A DNA stretch of 64,000 nucleotides from Sinohyriopsis cumingii (taxonomy: Eukaryota; Mollusca; Bivalvia; Unionida; Unionidae): NCBI GenBank assembly GCA_028554795.2, contig CM068839.1, positions 46,531,440 through 46,595,439 on the forward strand. The letters run 5' to 3'. The number at the start of each line of letters is the position of its first letter. Position 1 is the first letter of the stretch. This document shows, piece by piece, positions 1 to 11,959 of the stretch. Made by a program: the position numbers and the translations under genes. The notes under the pieces were generated by a model that was not told where the DNA came from, made no database searches, and saw only the letters and a program-made list of their open reading frames with translations.

Positions 1-39
1 CTGGAAGCAAGGGTAAAGTACTTCTCAAAGTGGGTCCTT

Positions 40-1045
40 CTATTCCTTTGACAAGAGTTCATAACAGTGGTAAAGCTCCTCCGTGTTGGACCAATATTTT
101 TTCTTCTGACGGATGATATTTTCTTTAGGACCATTTGACGAGGAATGCGTGGATGTTTGGCTAAGCACTTTGTTGTGTTTAAACAACGGTATCGTGCATT
201 TCAAGACATTCAGGCAACAGTTGCACACGGTTCTGATGTCGTCTTTGGAGGCTATATCAATGATTTGTTTTACATGGGTGGAGAAGCTTTGGACAGGACA
301 GACAACATGTCCCCATGTTTGACTAAACTAGGAAGCGGTCCGTTACTGTTTCTTCCTGTTGGGGAATGAAGATGTATATTTTCTCGTGGATGATATCTTT
401 GTTTGTTTTTTACTGGTGCATAAGCCAGAAACACACCGACGTTGATGACTTGTAACACACCCTTTTATATTGTTTGGACTATCGTTTAGACTAAAAGGTG
501 ACGATGTGTTTTCAAAAATCTTCAAAGAATAATCGCCTTTGGCCTCTTTTGTTTGGACGACCGTCTTTTCTGGGGGTGACATCGATAATCGGCTAAGCAT
601 TTAGTCGGATGACGAGACTGTAGTTTTCTTTATCTTTTTTTTTATAAACAGGAGAACGACGATGGTGATGGTGTGCACATCTTTGAGGGATATCTTTGGG
701 GCGTTCAGGAACACACCAACGGATAAAATGAAGTCCATGGCTTGACACACGTCCTTTTATCCTTAGTTTGATAGAAGGTTTTGTTTAATGTGTTGTTTAA
801 ACTGATTGACCATATGTTCTATGCCAAACAATTGCCCCTTTGCTGGCTACTCCTTTTCTTTGGACGATCTTTTTTTTTGCACGGGGTAACGTCGATGCTT
901 GGCAAAACGTTTTTCGAATGACGAGGTTGTCCTTGTCTTTGGTCGTTTTCTTTTTGTACAAAAGAACGACGTTGGTGACGGTGTGCGCTCCTTTCAGGAG
1001 ACATTCGTCGGCGTTTAGGAACACAACAACACTGGTCACCATCCT
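40..1045 (-). pseudogene. Degenerate tandem units with small-basic-protein-like reading, fossil left edge
   Basis: Roughly 300-bp units recur here. The phrase around 655 (aacgacgatggtgatggtg) returns near 966 with few changes, and tttggacgacc near 552 returns near 859. A further related piece lies near 100-200. Minus-strand readings (40-228, beginning MCNCCLNVLKCTIPLFKH, and 797-1042, containing NVVLLYKKKTTKDKD) both resemble the C..LNVL...K..K pattern of the small basic proteins. This suggests decayed duplicates of one gene. All are fossil and broken. Confidence 0.4.
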
Positions 1046-1149
1046 ATACGGATGGCCATTTGTATAATGTAATGCGTCGCCACTGATTGTCTTTACATCG
1101 TATCAACTTGATGACAGGCACCAAACGTCGCGGAGGGATTAGCAACCGA

Positions 1150-1437
1150 CTAGATCGGGACAGTTCTGGCTCGGACGAATTCAGTAAAAGCTGTAACATG
1201 CACGATCTCTTTTGGACTTTGCTTTAGGGAGCAGGCATTTTGTGAGCAGCTGGTACAGCAGCTTAGGAGGAGGAGGGCGTCACCGCTGGAGGAAAACTTT
1301 TTGCAGACGCGGGTTTCCATTGTTTCATCAAATGAGGAAGAACGAGTGTCAAATTTGATTTTGCCGTCGTCACCAGCAACGGAGAACTGGATGAACATGA
1401 GGCTACTGTCACCGTCGATGCAGGTCGTGGTTTGCAA
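1150..1437 (-). pseudogene. Unassigned reading frame in the Polinton-like fossil
   Basis: A 95-residue minus-strand frame sits between the small basic protein and the degenerate tandem units. It has a Ser/Asp-rich first half (VAGDDGKIKFDTRSSSFDET) and a Cys-rich middle (LLLLSCCTSCSQNAC). I do not recognise it. By position it could be a minor structural protein or simply decayed sequence. Confidence 0.25.
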
Positions 1438-1587
1438 ATGTAAGGTTGCGTCCTGGCCGAAGTGCTTCTCTTGCTGGTAGAAGCTGTTTACTAGAGGGCT
1501 TTTCTTTTTCTAGTGACGTTTCTTTTTCGGAGTTTGTGACCTGATCTTGACACCGTTGCTCTTTTTCTTCTTCTGGGTCCGCTAATA

Positions 1588-1887
1588 TTATTTGAGAGCT
1601 GCTTTTTTCTTGGGGAGGAGCACACGATCCCCTTTTAAGAGAGAGCGAATGATTTCCTCTTTGTTTTGAGTGTTGATGAAGAGATCGGCCAGTTGTGTCA
1701 AGGCTATTTTGTGTGTCTCAGAAATGCGTTTGGTTTGATGAGCGATGTGAATGATGCCTTGAAGTGATTGACGTGCTGTCACCTTAAACCATCGCAAGGC
1801 GTCTTTGAGTATGGCTTGTAAGACACGATCACATATTTGTTGATTTTTCTCGCGAAAGATGCCGTACAAGGTACGAATGAATTTCAC
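1588..1887 (-). pseudogene. Small basic protein remnant of the Polinton-like fossil
   Basis: A 99-residue frame contains ISETHKIALTQLADLF and ends in KGDRVLLPKKKAALK. Short basic proteins with a comparable pattern (a hydrophobic helix, then HK..L..LAD, then a lysine-rich tail leading to LLP) commonly sit next to the ATPase in invertebrate Polinton-like elements. Their function is not settled; a DNA-binding or virion role is usually guessed. The assignment rests on pattern and position. Confidence 0.45.
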
Positions 1888-1975
1888 AGGAAGATGAGAC
1901 TAAATGGACATCATGTTGAGGCTGTGTGAGACAGACCTAAAGTATCCGGGGTTTTATAGACTGTTTTGGTTGTTG

Positions 1976-2650
1976 TTAAGTCCACGAAGGGGACATGTAC
2001 ACAACAGGCTTTCCGTCTCGGCACCAGTGGTGAAACAAATGGGTACGAAATCGCACATAATCGGGGATAGTGGATTTTAAATCAATGAGTAAACAAGCAT
2101 GTAGGGTTTGAGTTGCATCGTCATACGCACGAGATAGACAAGACGTTTGTAACTGTTTGGCTAAGACTTTCACTTGCGATATATCTCTAGGGCTTTTAAA
2201 CAAGACCACGTACTGAGCATTGAGACTAATAGTGGGATGGGCTTTACTTTATTGAAACTAAGTTTGAATGATGTAAATGACACTGGCATTATAATGATGC
2301 CCTTTGCGCGTAAAGCACGGTTTAATTTCTTCTTCGTCTTTTCCTAACATGTCGTCGAAAATGACCAGATGGCTTTAGACTCGGTTCAAATACGATCTCG
2401 TCGTCTTTGTCACGAATTTTGTCCACAAACACGATGTAATCGCCTTGACGTTCTCGCAAGAAACTGTACGCCGATTGCCACTCCTTGTAGAACCACACGA
2501 TCCGTTCAGGTGGATGATCGATCAAATGATGTTTATGTTCGATCAAACGTTTCACAAATTCAGTTTTGCCTGCACCGTACAATTAACATGTTAAGGAGAT
2601 GGATAATATACAAGGCCTTCCAACTACCACGATCTGAGTGTTACTAGATG
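1976..2650 (-). pseudogene. Packaging-type ATPase remnant of the Polinton-like fossil
   Basis: Two open minus-strand pieces carry the family's recognisable parts. The piece at 2322-2582 has a Walker A-like start, GAGKTEFVKRLIEH, followed by PPERIVWFYKEWQ, a phrase highly characteristic of these ATPases. The piece at 1976-2209 has FKSPRDISQVKVLAKQ followed by LLIDLKSTIPDYVRFRT, matching the conserved C-terminal half. In related elements the protein is thought to drive genome packaging. It lies downstream, in minus-strand sense, of the polymerase remnant and just upstream of the small basic protein, which is a common gene order in this group. It is broken in this copy. Confidence 0.75.
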
Positions 2651-2783
2651 ACTTTGAAAGTGGAGGAAGTGTGAATAGAGACAGTAGAGGTAGCCATAGT
2701 GAACGGAATGTCACTTTTGACACGAAGACAAACAAGACTAGTGTTTTTATACTTTTTCAGGGTACATTTATTTCAAAACATGT

Positions 2784-4730
2784 TTAAAATAGATCGACAC
2801 GAAATACTGAAATACGTAAAAGACAAATCGTAATGTACAGCGAGCAAATAAACATCATGACGATCAAAGTCACTGTGCAACACGTTTTTGGCAACAAAGG
2901 AGTCCTAGGGATAGTGTGAAATGTTCTTATTTTCTCTACATTGGGAACAGTAACACATTGGGAACAGTAACACATGTGTCCTCCCGGAATGGTCTTTCTG
3001 TGATGTCCATGCCAGTCCTGTCCTGAAGGTAGTGGTTGTCATCGGTTACGTGTTCTTCTTTTGGCAATGTCATTAACACAGGTTTACAGGTTACTTTTGT
3101 CACTTGATCTGTGAATTTAGGATCACAACGTTTGGGCATAGTTGGCCACATCTTTGGTCCAATCCTCAAAATCCCAACTTTACCAGCCACGTACATCTGT
3201 CCAGTGAGGGTGTAAGTCACAAACTACATACACATCTTCGTACACATCTTCGATACCTTGACAAAGCTTGTATTCCCGTAGAGGTCTAGAAGTATCCAGA
3301 TGAAAACGCAAGGCGTTTAACAGCGTGAGTCTCTCGTGGACATTTAAAGGGACTACTTTCATGTTTTATTTGGTGGTAAGTACAACTGGTAAAGAGCCCA
3401 CAAGAAACCGGCTGGTAAACGAAATCTCACAAAGGAAGTCACTAAGATATACATCACACATCGACCCAAATTCATGGGACACATTTCATGTAATAAATGT
3501 TGGTAGTCCTCAAGCGTTTGGATACTCTCATTGATTTCCTTCCACGGAATCTGGTACATCACCACTTAAAAAAGTTGTGGCGTGGTAACCCTTTTTTATA
3601 TATTTGTTTGTCGGATGCAATGAGAGTACGTTCGGGACAGAGATGATTGTACTCCAGTGGCGAATATAAATGGCATAGTCACTAACGTGCATTTCTCTCT
3701 CCGTTCAGAAGTTTCCTCTTGAATTGTGTTTACACTGTGTAAAAGATGTTGGTAATTATCTAACTCTTTCTCTGGAATTCGTTGCAGTATGTCTACCTTG
3801 CAGCAAAAGGAATTAGCCACAACAATCCAATCTTTCTCGCCCACGATCAGTTTGACAATATCTGACCACTGGAACCATTTCACCTGAATCAGTCATCTTT
3901 TATCATTCAGGTATCAGTGGCTTAAACAAACAACTGTTACGTAATGAATGCAATTCTTCTTTTTTTCACTTGTAATTTAGACAGCTCTTGGTAAATGAGT
4001 TCTCTCAACTACACAGGAAAACCACGAATGTTCTCTTAGTGTCCTCCAAGAATATTTGTGACTGAAGTAGTGTCCTACTATAGCTACTTTTCGTTTACTT
4101 TAAAGAAGAAAAGAAAAAAACATAGTTCAAAAGTGGTGAAATTGTTTTGACTTTGCGTTTCGCTTGTATGTTCATCAATTCTTGGTAAAAGCGATCTCTC
4201 AAGCAAACCACGAATGTTCACTTGTAAAGTACCCATCCAGAGATTACCAGCTCTGGCTAATTCATCGGCGGTAGGTCCTCCCAGATATTTAGGCCATTTT
4301 CCTTGGAAGGTTTGAATCGACTTTCAAAGTTCCAGTATTCAGGCAAACGCACAGAAAAGAATGTTCGCCTTTCACAGGCTCATTTTGATGCGGGTAGGGT
4401 GAAATCCGCAGGGGTTGGATCATGTTTGGATGACATCCGAAGGGTGGTAGCTGCATGGTTTCACGTGGAGGATGATATTGACAATGAGTGGCATCGCTTT
4501 TGCAACAGTAAGGTTTGACGCGCACAACATCACTTTCCATGGTAGGTGGAGATCGAGTAGTCGTAGCAAAGTTCCCATGATGCCCTGCTGATGTAGTCAT
4601 AGCAAAGTTTCCATGATGTGATACTGAATCGGTGAGATCACGGCGTACGGCATCCCTGGATTCACAAGGCACAGCATCGCACTCGAGTTTTCTCTCGATT
4701 GATACATCCTGTTTACAAAGATTCATCTGT
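2784..4730 (-). pseudogene. Unassigned structural-region remnants of the Polinton-like fossil
   Basis: Between the polymerase and ATPase remnants the minus strand holds several short frames: 2936-3220, 3180-3362, 3359-3565, 3596-3883 and 4289-4726. This is where capsid genes often lie in related elements, but I could not recognise a major capsid fold from sequence alone. Two frames share a phrase: 3359-3565 has EDYQHLLHEM and 3596-3883 has DNYQHLLHSV. Two DNA stretches (near 3960-4045 and 4140-4225) are also diverged copies of each other, sharing tcttggtaaa and accacgaatgttc. Old internal duplication is likely. Confidence 0.4.
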
Positions 4731-4739
4731 CTTTCTTGG

Positions 4740-7700
4740 CAATGGTAGTCACAATGAAGTATCGGCCTTGGACGTTGTCCCTTTCTATATGGTGACTAAT
4801 ATCGACGTGTCAGTAGAGCAAAGTGAAGTGGCTGGGAAGTCATACTCGCTTCTCGCACACTAATTGATATATTGTTTGCAAAGGTCGACTGACACAGCTT
4901 CTTTCAGCACACCTAAGTTTACCACTCGACTGGTGCGATAACTGAGAGTCAATCCTTTCACTCTACACTCGGCGTGCACTTATTGTGGGTCGCGGTATTC
5001 GTAGCAGTAATTTTTAAGACCGCCACTAGCAAAACGTAGAAACTTGTCTCGGTGCTCGTCCGTCGAGGCTCCTAAACGGTCTCCTTACATTTTAGGCTAA
5101 CAGTCACCCGACCCAGGCTATCGATGTCGATGCAACTGACCGTTTCAAAATACAGCACATTATCTCCTAACAGTTCTAAAACTTCGTACAAATTTAAGCG
5201 AGCATGGGCTGTCACTTAAGCCGTAATGATGACATTTCCATATTCATCGGCTTCTACAAAGTCCAGTTCTTCTTTGTAATTGACAATGATCAAATCCTCA
5301 CGTGTTTCATGTATTTGGATTTGGTTTTGTCGTGAATCATCTGGAAGTAGCGGGAAGGTTCTGTCAAATAATCAGTCTTGTGTAAACATTGTCACTGTGC
5401 CATTTTGCCCTGCAAGCAATTCAACATCACTTTGGCAAACGATCGCCTGCCTTCGTATTTTCCCCAAAGTTAGGCATTCCTAATACCAGTGTCTCTCTTT
5501 GAATTTCTTTTGGTCTTCGGAAGTGTGGCACAGGGAAGGATAGCTGCTAGCTTCTTGTTTCGGTTTGAAAAAGATATCCACGTAGTCTCCAAAAAATGCC
5601 TTTCTGAGTCTCGTCGCACGTTTAGTACTGTTCTGTCTTGGGAAAATGGTACATTTAGTACACTTCTAACAGTTGGCATCCCATATCTGGAGCTTTAAAC
5701 AATTCCACGGTGACCCAAGTTCCTGTTAAGGCGCGTTCTTCCTGTGTGTTCTGACAAGACTGGTCTTGGTTGCACAGGAAACATCAGTTTTTCTTGGTAA
5801 TAATGAGGCAAAACGGTATGGAGCAAGTCCGTGGGAGGCAAAACTTTGCACTTAATCAATCCATTGTATTATAGAATGTTCTCAAGGTCCATGTATTCCG
5901 TTAGCGACTGCGACTGCCCTGCGGGAAACGACACTATTTGCACACGTAAGGATACAGGGAGCACACGTCGAAGCATTTTGTTTCTTCTCCTTTCTCCTCG
6001 TCAAAAGGGTACAGCGAACAAGTGACATTTGTCCAACATCCATACAAACTGTACCTTGGGTTTAGTGGGTCCACCAGGTTGTAACTTTACACGATGTGTT
6101 TCAATTCGGGACCAGTTCTCAAACCGTGATTGTACTCATGTTCCCACATTTACACCACTTGGTATCCTTGCTCCTGTAACTTCAAGCGACGATGACAAGT
6201 AGCTTGGTTCAAGTCTTTCATGGTCCGTTGTAAAGGCTGATGTTTGTTGTCACGTCGAGGATAGCAGATTGGACATCCGTGAAATAAGCAACTGTTAAAC
6301 TCGTACACTATCTGAGGGTTTTCTAAGTCCCAGCCATCCGCCCAATACGTTCTGATGGTATTTTCGCCTCCTCTATTGCGGACGTGTTGGATTCATTTTT
6401 CTTCCTTGTCGCACAAGTAATTTAGCCAGGGGAGGGCCTTGATGAAGTATTGATGTTTGACAAAGTTCGACGTTTAAAGGATTATTACAGCCATGGTGTT
6501 TTCGGGCATGAATAATTGGCGGTGCATTAAGGAAAACGCTTTGGTAATGTGTATGCTTCTTTCAAAGGGTCGATCCACCTGTGCTCCATGAATAATTATC
6601 GAACTTTTCAATAGCAACGCCGTAAAATTTCCACGTCAGATCAACAATACATTTAAATTTCTTCCTGAATGGCGAAGGGGTCTGACGTGTGAGTCTGTTA
6701 CAAAGCGTAGAAAGCTTCTCGTTGTTTGGTACGCATGATGTCGGCGTCGTAGTAGTGAGCCTTAGGCAAATGGAGTACAATAGGGTCGGTATTCAGAATA
6801 TGCATTAAATAAACCTTTGGCTATTTCTGTCATTCCAAACGGTTTAGGCATACGACTCAAAAGCAAGACCATGTAACTCACTGAATCTTAAAACTGCTCT
6901 CGGCCCACTTGCATGAAAATGATTTTGACTCCGTTCAAAGTGACTTTCGGACGTTCGGTACTTTGTTCCGTATATTATCTCTAAAGAAACTGTCCATCGT
7001 ATCGCCAAAAATTGTTATCCATTACAGTGGCATGGCGAAGAAAATCTCCGTAACGTTCAATGTCCTCTTAGCTCCACATCTCGTCAATGAGGTCTAAGAT
7101 CCATTGGGCGAAATTGGCTAGCGTGTCGGGTCCCCGAAATTTTTTCCCGTCCTCCAGGAATCTTGCTGGAGTGAGGGTAATTACCAAAGATAGGCTGTTT
7201 GGATGCACTTCTCGCACGCTCCGTGAGCCACTCAGAAATTAAGAATGTGAATAGCGGTCTCTTGCATGCATTCGAAAAAAAAGATGAAATTGTCTTTCTT
7301 CTGGTCATCTTCCTCTTCTTGTTCGGAGTTCCAAGTCCACGATTTGGCGACAAATGTGAGATCGTTTCATTCCTAAACAGACGTGTAACTTGGCAACATT
7401 GGTAGGTATGCTTTGTCGACATGTAAGGCACAATCGCAACAGTTGAGAAGCAATATTCTGCTGTGAACATTGCGTCTTCAGATGTTGTTGGTAACAAGCA
7501 GGGCTGACAAACGTGCGCTGACAAGCTAAGCAATTCATAATGGTTGTCCTTCGTCGATAAAGGGTTGAGCGGTCAAAAGTCCCTCATATTTCGATCCACA
7601 ATGCTTGTGTTGCTCTCGATTGTTATAATCAAAGTAACATTTCTCACAATAATAACCATATCCCAGGAGGTCAGTGATAAAGGTAATAAAATCAAACTGT

Positions 7701-8660
7701 TCATCGTGATGATAGACGTGTATGTATTTTCAGTCTTTGAAATCTATGCCTCGAAACAATAAAAGCCCGCGCACTTCTTGAGGGCGAACTTTCAAGGTGC
7801 ATCGTGGAGATTTGATGTCTTGTAATATTTTTCAGGAATACAACTGGGTGTGTCTTTAGATAGTCCAGCTTGCTGTAACAGGAGTTCTGCTTCTTTTAGT
7901 TGTTTAGCTCGGTTCGATATTTCAACAATTTGCCAAATTCCTTTTCATCATACCGTGTCGTTCGTCTCTGCTTACGTTTGTCCTACTACGATAGCATGGG
8001 CGAAACACATTTGTTCTTGAGGGTTATTAATTTTGAAAAGGTCACGCTTGATGCTACGAAGGTCGTCCACCAATAACACTTTTCTGCATTGTCAAGTCAC
8101 TTCGGGAAGAAAAACATGAGTCGTGAACAGTGTCGCTTTTCCATCGGGGATGTGAAGCTTGTCGTTAGACTGTAGCACGTGTTAAAACTTGTTGATGACA
8201 TTGGAAGGTGTCAACTCTGCTGGGCTGCTAAACATGATCCAAACTGGGGACTTAAAACTGTCGTGATGAAAGTAAAGTCCCACGTAATCGACTTCTTCGG
8301 CTTCGCAATGCCGTTTCAGTGTGGTTAGCACAGAATCCCACATCTCGTTGATGAATGGTTCTGCTTTCTTTAGCGGTACGTCGGATTTGAAATCTTTAGA
8401 CTTCACCATGAACGTGTACAACGTAATCCTAAATTTTCTGTCTCTTGAATGTGGTATTACTTTTCAGGGTTTGATGATGGTGGCGAACTTTCTTGGGGTG
8501 TAAACTCTCTGGGTCTGGATTCGGGCTCACTCATATCATCTTCAGTATCGCTGGCATGAACTTGAGCAAGGACTTCAGCTTTTGTGCGAGTCGATAAATC
8601 AAGTGTCTGCCTCTTACATTCTTCTCCTTTCTCCACGAAATGACGCGATTGTTTCATCTT
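4740..8660 (-). pseudogene. Type B DNA polymerase remnant of the Polinton-like fossil
   Basis: Several blocks typical of Polinton-type polymerases are legible on the minus strand in the expected N-to-C order. A leader-like segment at 8182-8421 includes DYVGLYFHHDSFKSPVW. A cysteine/histidine-rich block at 7305-7538 begins CLACQRTFVSPACYQQHLK and continues with CLTC and HVC pairs. A segment near 6710-6765 reads AHYYDADIMRTKQREAFY, the usual spacing block before the catalytic half. A stretch near 5510-5570 contains KQEASSYPS. A C-terminal piece near 4990-5035 reads GGLKNYCYEYRDP. In living elements this enzyme copies the element from a protein primer. Here it is a fossil with many breaks. The open frame at 8457-8657, rich in Ser, Glu and Pro, may be the extreme N-terminus. 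Confidence 0.75.
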
Positions 8661-8712
8661 GACTGCAACACAACAAATGACTATATTTTAAACGCCATCG
8701 GTCTCTGTATCA

Positions 8713-9220
8713 ATGTCGAACCAGTGTCTTCCACATATTAAGTGTCAGTGTCGTCCCTCCCAGTATTCATTTCACTTTCAAACCGATCAAAACGATCGAA
8801 GAGCCCAAACAGGTCGCACTTCTGTTCAAAGCTTTGCGATGTGTCATACGAAGGTTTTCTTCAGACAAGCAAACGGATTGTACTCCACCTTTCGAGATAA
8901 AAGTCGTGATAATTGCCATGCATGTAATAAGAAAGGGCATTGGGCTACATAGTGTCCAGACCGTCAAAAAGCAAAGACAGGTCTCAGAAGAGACCAAAGG
9001 CAAGATATCTGTTATCATTGTCAAGAGAAAGGATATTGGTCTTCAGAATGCTCTAACAAAACAACAGGAGCAAGAGGAAGATAGAGGTTCAGAACGGGAA
9101 GAAGAGGTACCCTCCCAAAAGGAAGAACCCAGATACGTACAGAGAGAGAAGAAAAGAAGACGAGGAGAAAGTGAAGAAGAGGAGGAAAAACCTGTGAAAG
9201 TGAAGAAATTCAAAAAATAG
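8713..9220 (+). pseudogene. Zinc-knuckle protein remnant with basic tail, opposite strand to polymerase
   Basis: Around 8918-9050 the plus strand encodes two CCHC-type zinc-knuckle-like blocks, the first reading CHACNKKGHWAT and the second CYHCQEKGYWSSEC. They are followed, at about 9060-9220, by a strongly charged Glu/Lys/Arg tail ending in KPVKVKKFKK. Zinc knuckles bind single-stranded nucleic acid in Gag-like and cellular proteins. The remnant lies head to head with the polymerase 5' end, so it is probably another part of the same element. An independent Gag-like or host retrocopy insertion is the alternative. It is a broken fossil. Confidence 0.5.
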
Positions 9221-9243
9221 ACAGTACAAATAAGACAGAGAAG

Positions 9244-9477
9244 ATGTGGACTAACGTTGAATCATCTACCCTCGTATCGTTGAAGCTGTTCCGTAGAGAC
9301 TTACCCACGTATGCTAGATCATCATGGCCAATCATCCGGATGACCGATACAAGAGTTTGGAAACGAATATTATATGCGGAGAGACAAGGCTATCTGAAGA
9401 GAGTCTTCATCTACGGTCCAGAAGTCAGAAGAAGTTTGAGGAAGAGAAGAAGACCTATGCGATGCCATCAGTGTTAA
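9244..9477 (+). pseudogene. Unassigned basic frame at right end of fossil
   Basis: A 77-residue plus-strand frame follows the zinc-knuckle tail by about 20 bp and is rich in Arg and Lys (RSLRKRRRPMRCHQC at its end). Base composition matches the fossil rather than the AT-rich DNA to its right. I do not recognise it. It may be the last part of the element before the boundary near the (TA)n tract. Confidence 0.2.
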
Positions 9478-9580
9478 CGGAATGATGTAAACAAAAAGAT
9501 AAATGCCTCGAAGGGATTTTTATTCTCTTTGCCATATATGTGTTTGATGTTAATCAATCTTTGTATATGTGTTGTACGCG

Positions 9581-9681
<101 letters not shown>

Positions 9682-9825
9682 TCTCCTGTATTTTTGTCTC
9701 CCTAGAGTAGCGCTTATTCAGGCCAACCCTTTATTACATTGTTTCCAATGTTAAGTACCGTGACATCACCTCAACTCAACTGTTCCATTCCTATTGTCAC
9801 TAAACAGGAACACCCACCACTTTCC

Positions 9826-9962
9826 CTTGTCCGTATACTGTCCCAATATTACCCATGTTAATTCCCATTGTCCGTATATTGTCCCAGGGGGTCTGAAAAT
9901 CTTGTCCGTATATCGTCCCACGAGGTATTTAATTTGGATTTCCATTGCCCGTATATCTTCCC
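9826..9962. repeat. Short degenerate repeat, core tgtccgtatatcgtccca, 4 copies
   Basis: The core recurs four times with spacers of about 15-25 bp. The rest of 9690-10415 is AT-rich with no gene seen, apart from a short two-fold echo (ttaccc/ttatcc...acgtcttata) at about 10010-10065. Confidence 0.7.
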
Positions 9963-10424
9963 CTATTACTACTGAAGGCTTGTACCAGATGACGTATGTA
10001 ACAGATTACCCAATGGAAGGTACGTCTTATAGCAAGTTATCCTATGGGAAAAACGTCTTATAACATTCCAGAGCAAATGACTATATTTGTTCCTTTCGTG
10101 ATCCGCAGTGTTGTTAGGAATATAGGAGATCCTTAAGTTCGGTATTGACAAGCAAACGAGAGGTTTCTTCTAATTGAAATTGTTGTGGAAACGTTAATAA
10201 GGTTGTTAACGCCCTGACCATAAACCTTTAAATTTTCATTTAACTTTGATGAACTCATACTGAAGTGTGTTCATTTGTTTACAAACGCAGGCAAAACCAT
10301 TTGGAGATATATTAGGATCATGGAAAATGGATGCAAAGCAACGTGATGAGAAACAATGCAATTCATGCAAAAAAGAATCACACCAACTCACCTGTCACTG
10401 TCACTCTTGACACTTCATACTAGC

Positions 10425-11075
10425 CGCCTTCTCTTATAATATTCCTCATCATCATACCTCCTCTTATAATATTACTCATCATCATACCTCCTCTTATAAT
10501 ATTCATCAACACACTTTCTCTTATAATATTCCTCATCATCATACCTCCTCTTATAATATTACTCATCATCATACCTCCTCTTATAATATTCATCATCAAC
10601 ACACCTTCTCTTATAATATTCCTCATCAGCATACCTCCTCTTATAATATTACTCATCATCATACCTCCTCTTATAATATTCATCATCAACACACCTTCTC
10701 TTATAATATTCGTTATCATCATTCCTCCTCTTATAATATTATTCATCATCATATCTCCTCTTATAATATTCATCATCAACACACCTTCTCTTATAATATT
10801 CATTATCATCATTCCTCCTCTTATAATATTCCTCATCATCATACCTCCTCTTATAATATTCATCATCATACCTCATCTTATAATATTCATCATCAACACA
10901 CCTTCTCTTATGATATTCATTATCATCATTCCTCCTCTTATAATATTACACATCATCATACCTCCTGTTATAATATTCTTCATCATCATACCTCCTCCAA
11001 TACTATTCCTCATCAACATACCTCCTATTGTAATATTCCTCCTCATCTAGCATCCTCTTATAATATTCATCATGA
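10425..11075. repeat. 30-bp minisatellite, ~21 copies
   Basis: The unit approximates cctcctcttataatattc plus catcatcatcat, with variants catcatcaacac and ttcctc. Because 30 is divisible by three, a 149-codon minus-strand frame of MMMNIIRGG-type repeats stays open. It has no other coding sign and I read it as a by-product. Confidence 0.92.
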
Positions 11076-11079
11076 TCCA

Positions 11080-11955
11080 ATACATCATGCTTCAGATCCT
11101 TTTATCAGACATTTAAAATTCAACAGACTTATGTAGATGAAGTGGATAAAGATATTTATTAGTATGCCTGTTGTATAAAGCTATATGGGATAATGATGTC
11201 TGAGATACTCGAGGCAAACGTCGAAACAAGCAAAGTTGCTTTAGGTTTTGCTCTACTGGTTAATGCACTTCAGTATTTCCCTCTGAGAATTTATTCCTTA
11301 AAATATATCTTGCATTATTTAAGTTAGTCCAATATTATCTGAGAAATTTTTGGTATTGTGACATAAGGTGTACATTTAGCCACCAGCTTTATATATACAA
11401 GAAATTATCTGAAATTAAATTCTTCAAAATAAAGGACTATTAACGCTTTTTGATACACACGTCTTTAAAATTGAAATTGAATCTTTGAGCCGTTAAACAA
11501 TTTTTTTGTGTGTAAATTATTATCATAGATTCAGATGAAATCTAGCACTGCTGCCGTGGCGTTTTTTTATAAACGAAATATTTCGATAATGTGGCAGCCT
11601 TAACAAGTGTCACATGTTTCTTTATTGTTTCTGCATGTATTTGATTAAATATTGATTTCACTTGTAGCCATGGTGTGATTACACTAGCCACCTTATTCAT
11701 TCCAGTCATGACCTCGTAATACATAGACATTGAACTCACACCTCAGCAACTCAGAAAATCACTTGAAAAAATGCAATGGTAGACATGAAATTGTGGAAAG
11801 ATGAGTGTTGTATGATTTTTACAGATTGTTTCTTATATGAAAGTTACTGTGTTGATAAAGAATGTCCCGTCAATGCCGAAATTGTATATACTTCCGCTCC
11901 GACTCTTTTTGGCACGATCTAGAATGTATTATGTTTGCAAATGTATTGCTGGATC
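11080..11955. other. AT-rich stretch, no gene seen
   Basis: No open frame with coding character, no RNA gene and no clear repeat. The longest frame (11542-11739, minus, 65 codons) has no recognisable motif. Confidence 0.5.
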
Positions 11956-11959
11956 CAGA

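Larger units (their letters stand above)
1..9480 (-). mobile_element. Polinton/Maverick-like (adintovirus-type) fossil, broken, open at left edge
   Basis: The minus strand carries, in order from right to left, remnants of a protein-primed type B DNA polymerase, unassigned proteins, a packaging-type ATPase and small basic proteins. The plus strand carries a zinc-knuckle remnant at the right end. Polymerase plus this type of ATPase is the hallmark pair of Polinton/Maverick elements and adintoviruses. The copy is clearly broken, with well over twenty interruptions in total, and old, since only short conserved blocks remain readable. No terminal inverted repeat was found: the left end is outside the window and the right end is uncertain, between about 9220 and 9580, where a (TA)n tract begins. 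I did not recognise a capsid, protease or integrase with confidence. Family level is fairly sure; the exact subfamily is inference. Confidence 0.72.

Noticed and set aside
4289-4726. 145-codon minus-strand frame as an intact gene
   Set aside because: It lies within the fossil element, is internally repetitive (HHGNFA repeats) and I could not link it to a family.
8834-9220. Zinc-knuckle block as evidence for an LTR retrotransposon
   Set aside because: No reverse transcriptase, integrase or long terminal repeat was seen nearby. Position beside the polymerase remnant favours the Polinton-like element.
10420-10869. 149-codon MMMNIIRGG-repeat frame
   Set aside because: A by-product of a 30-bp minisatellite.
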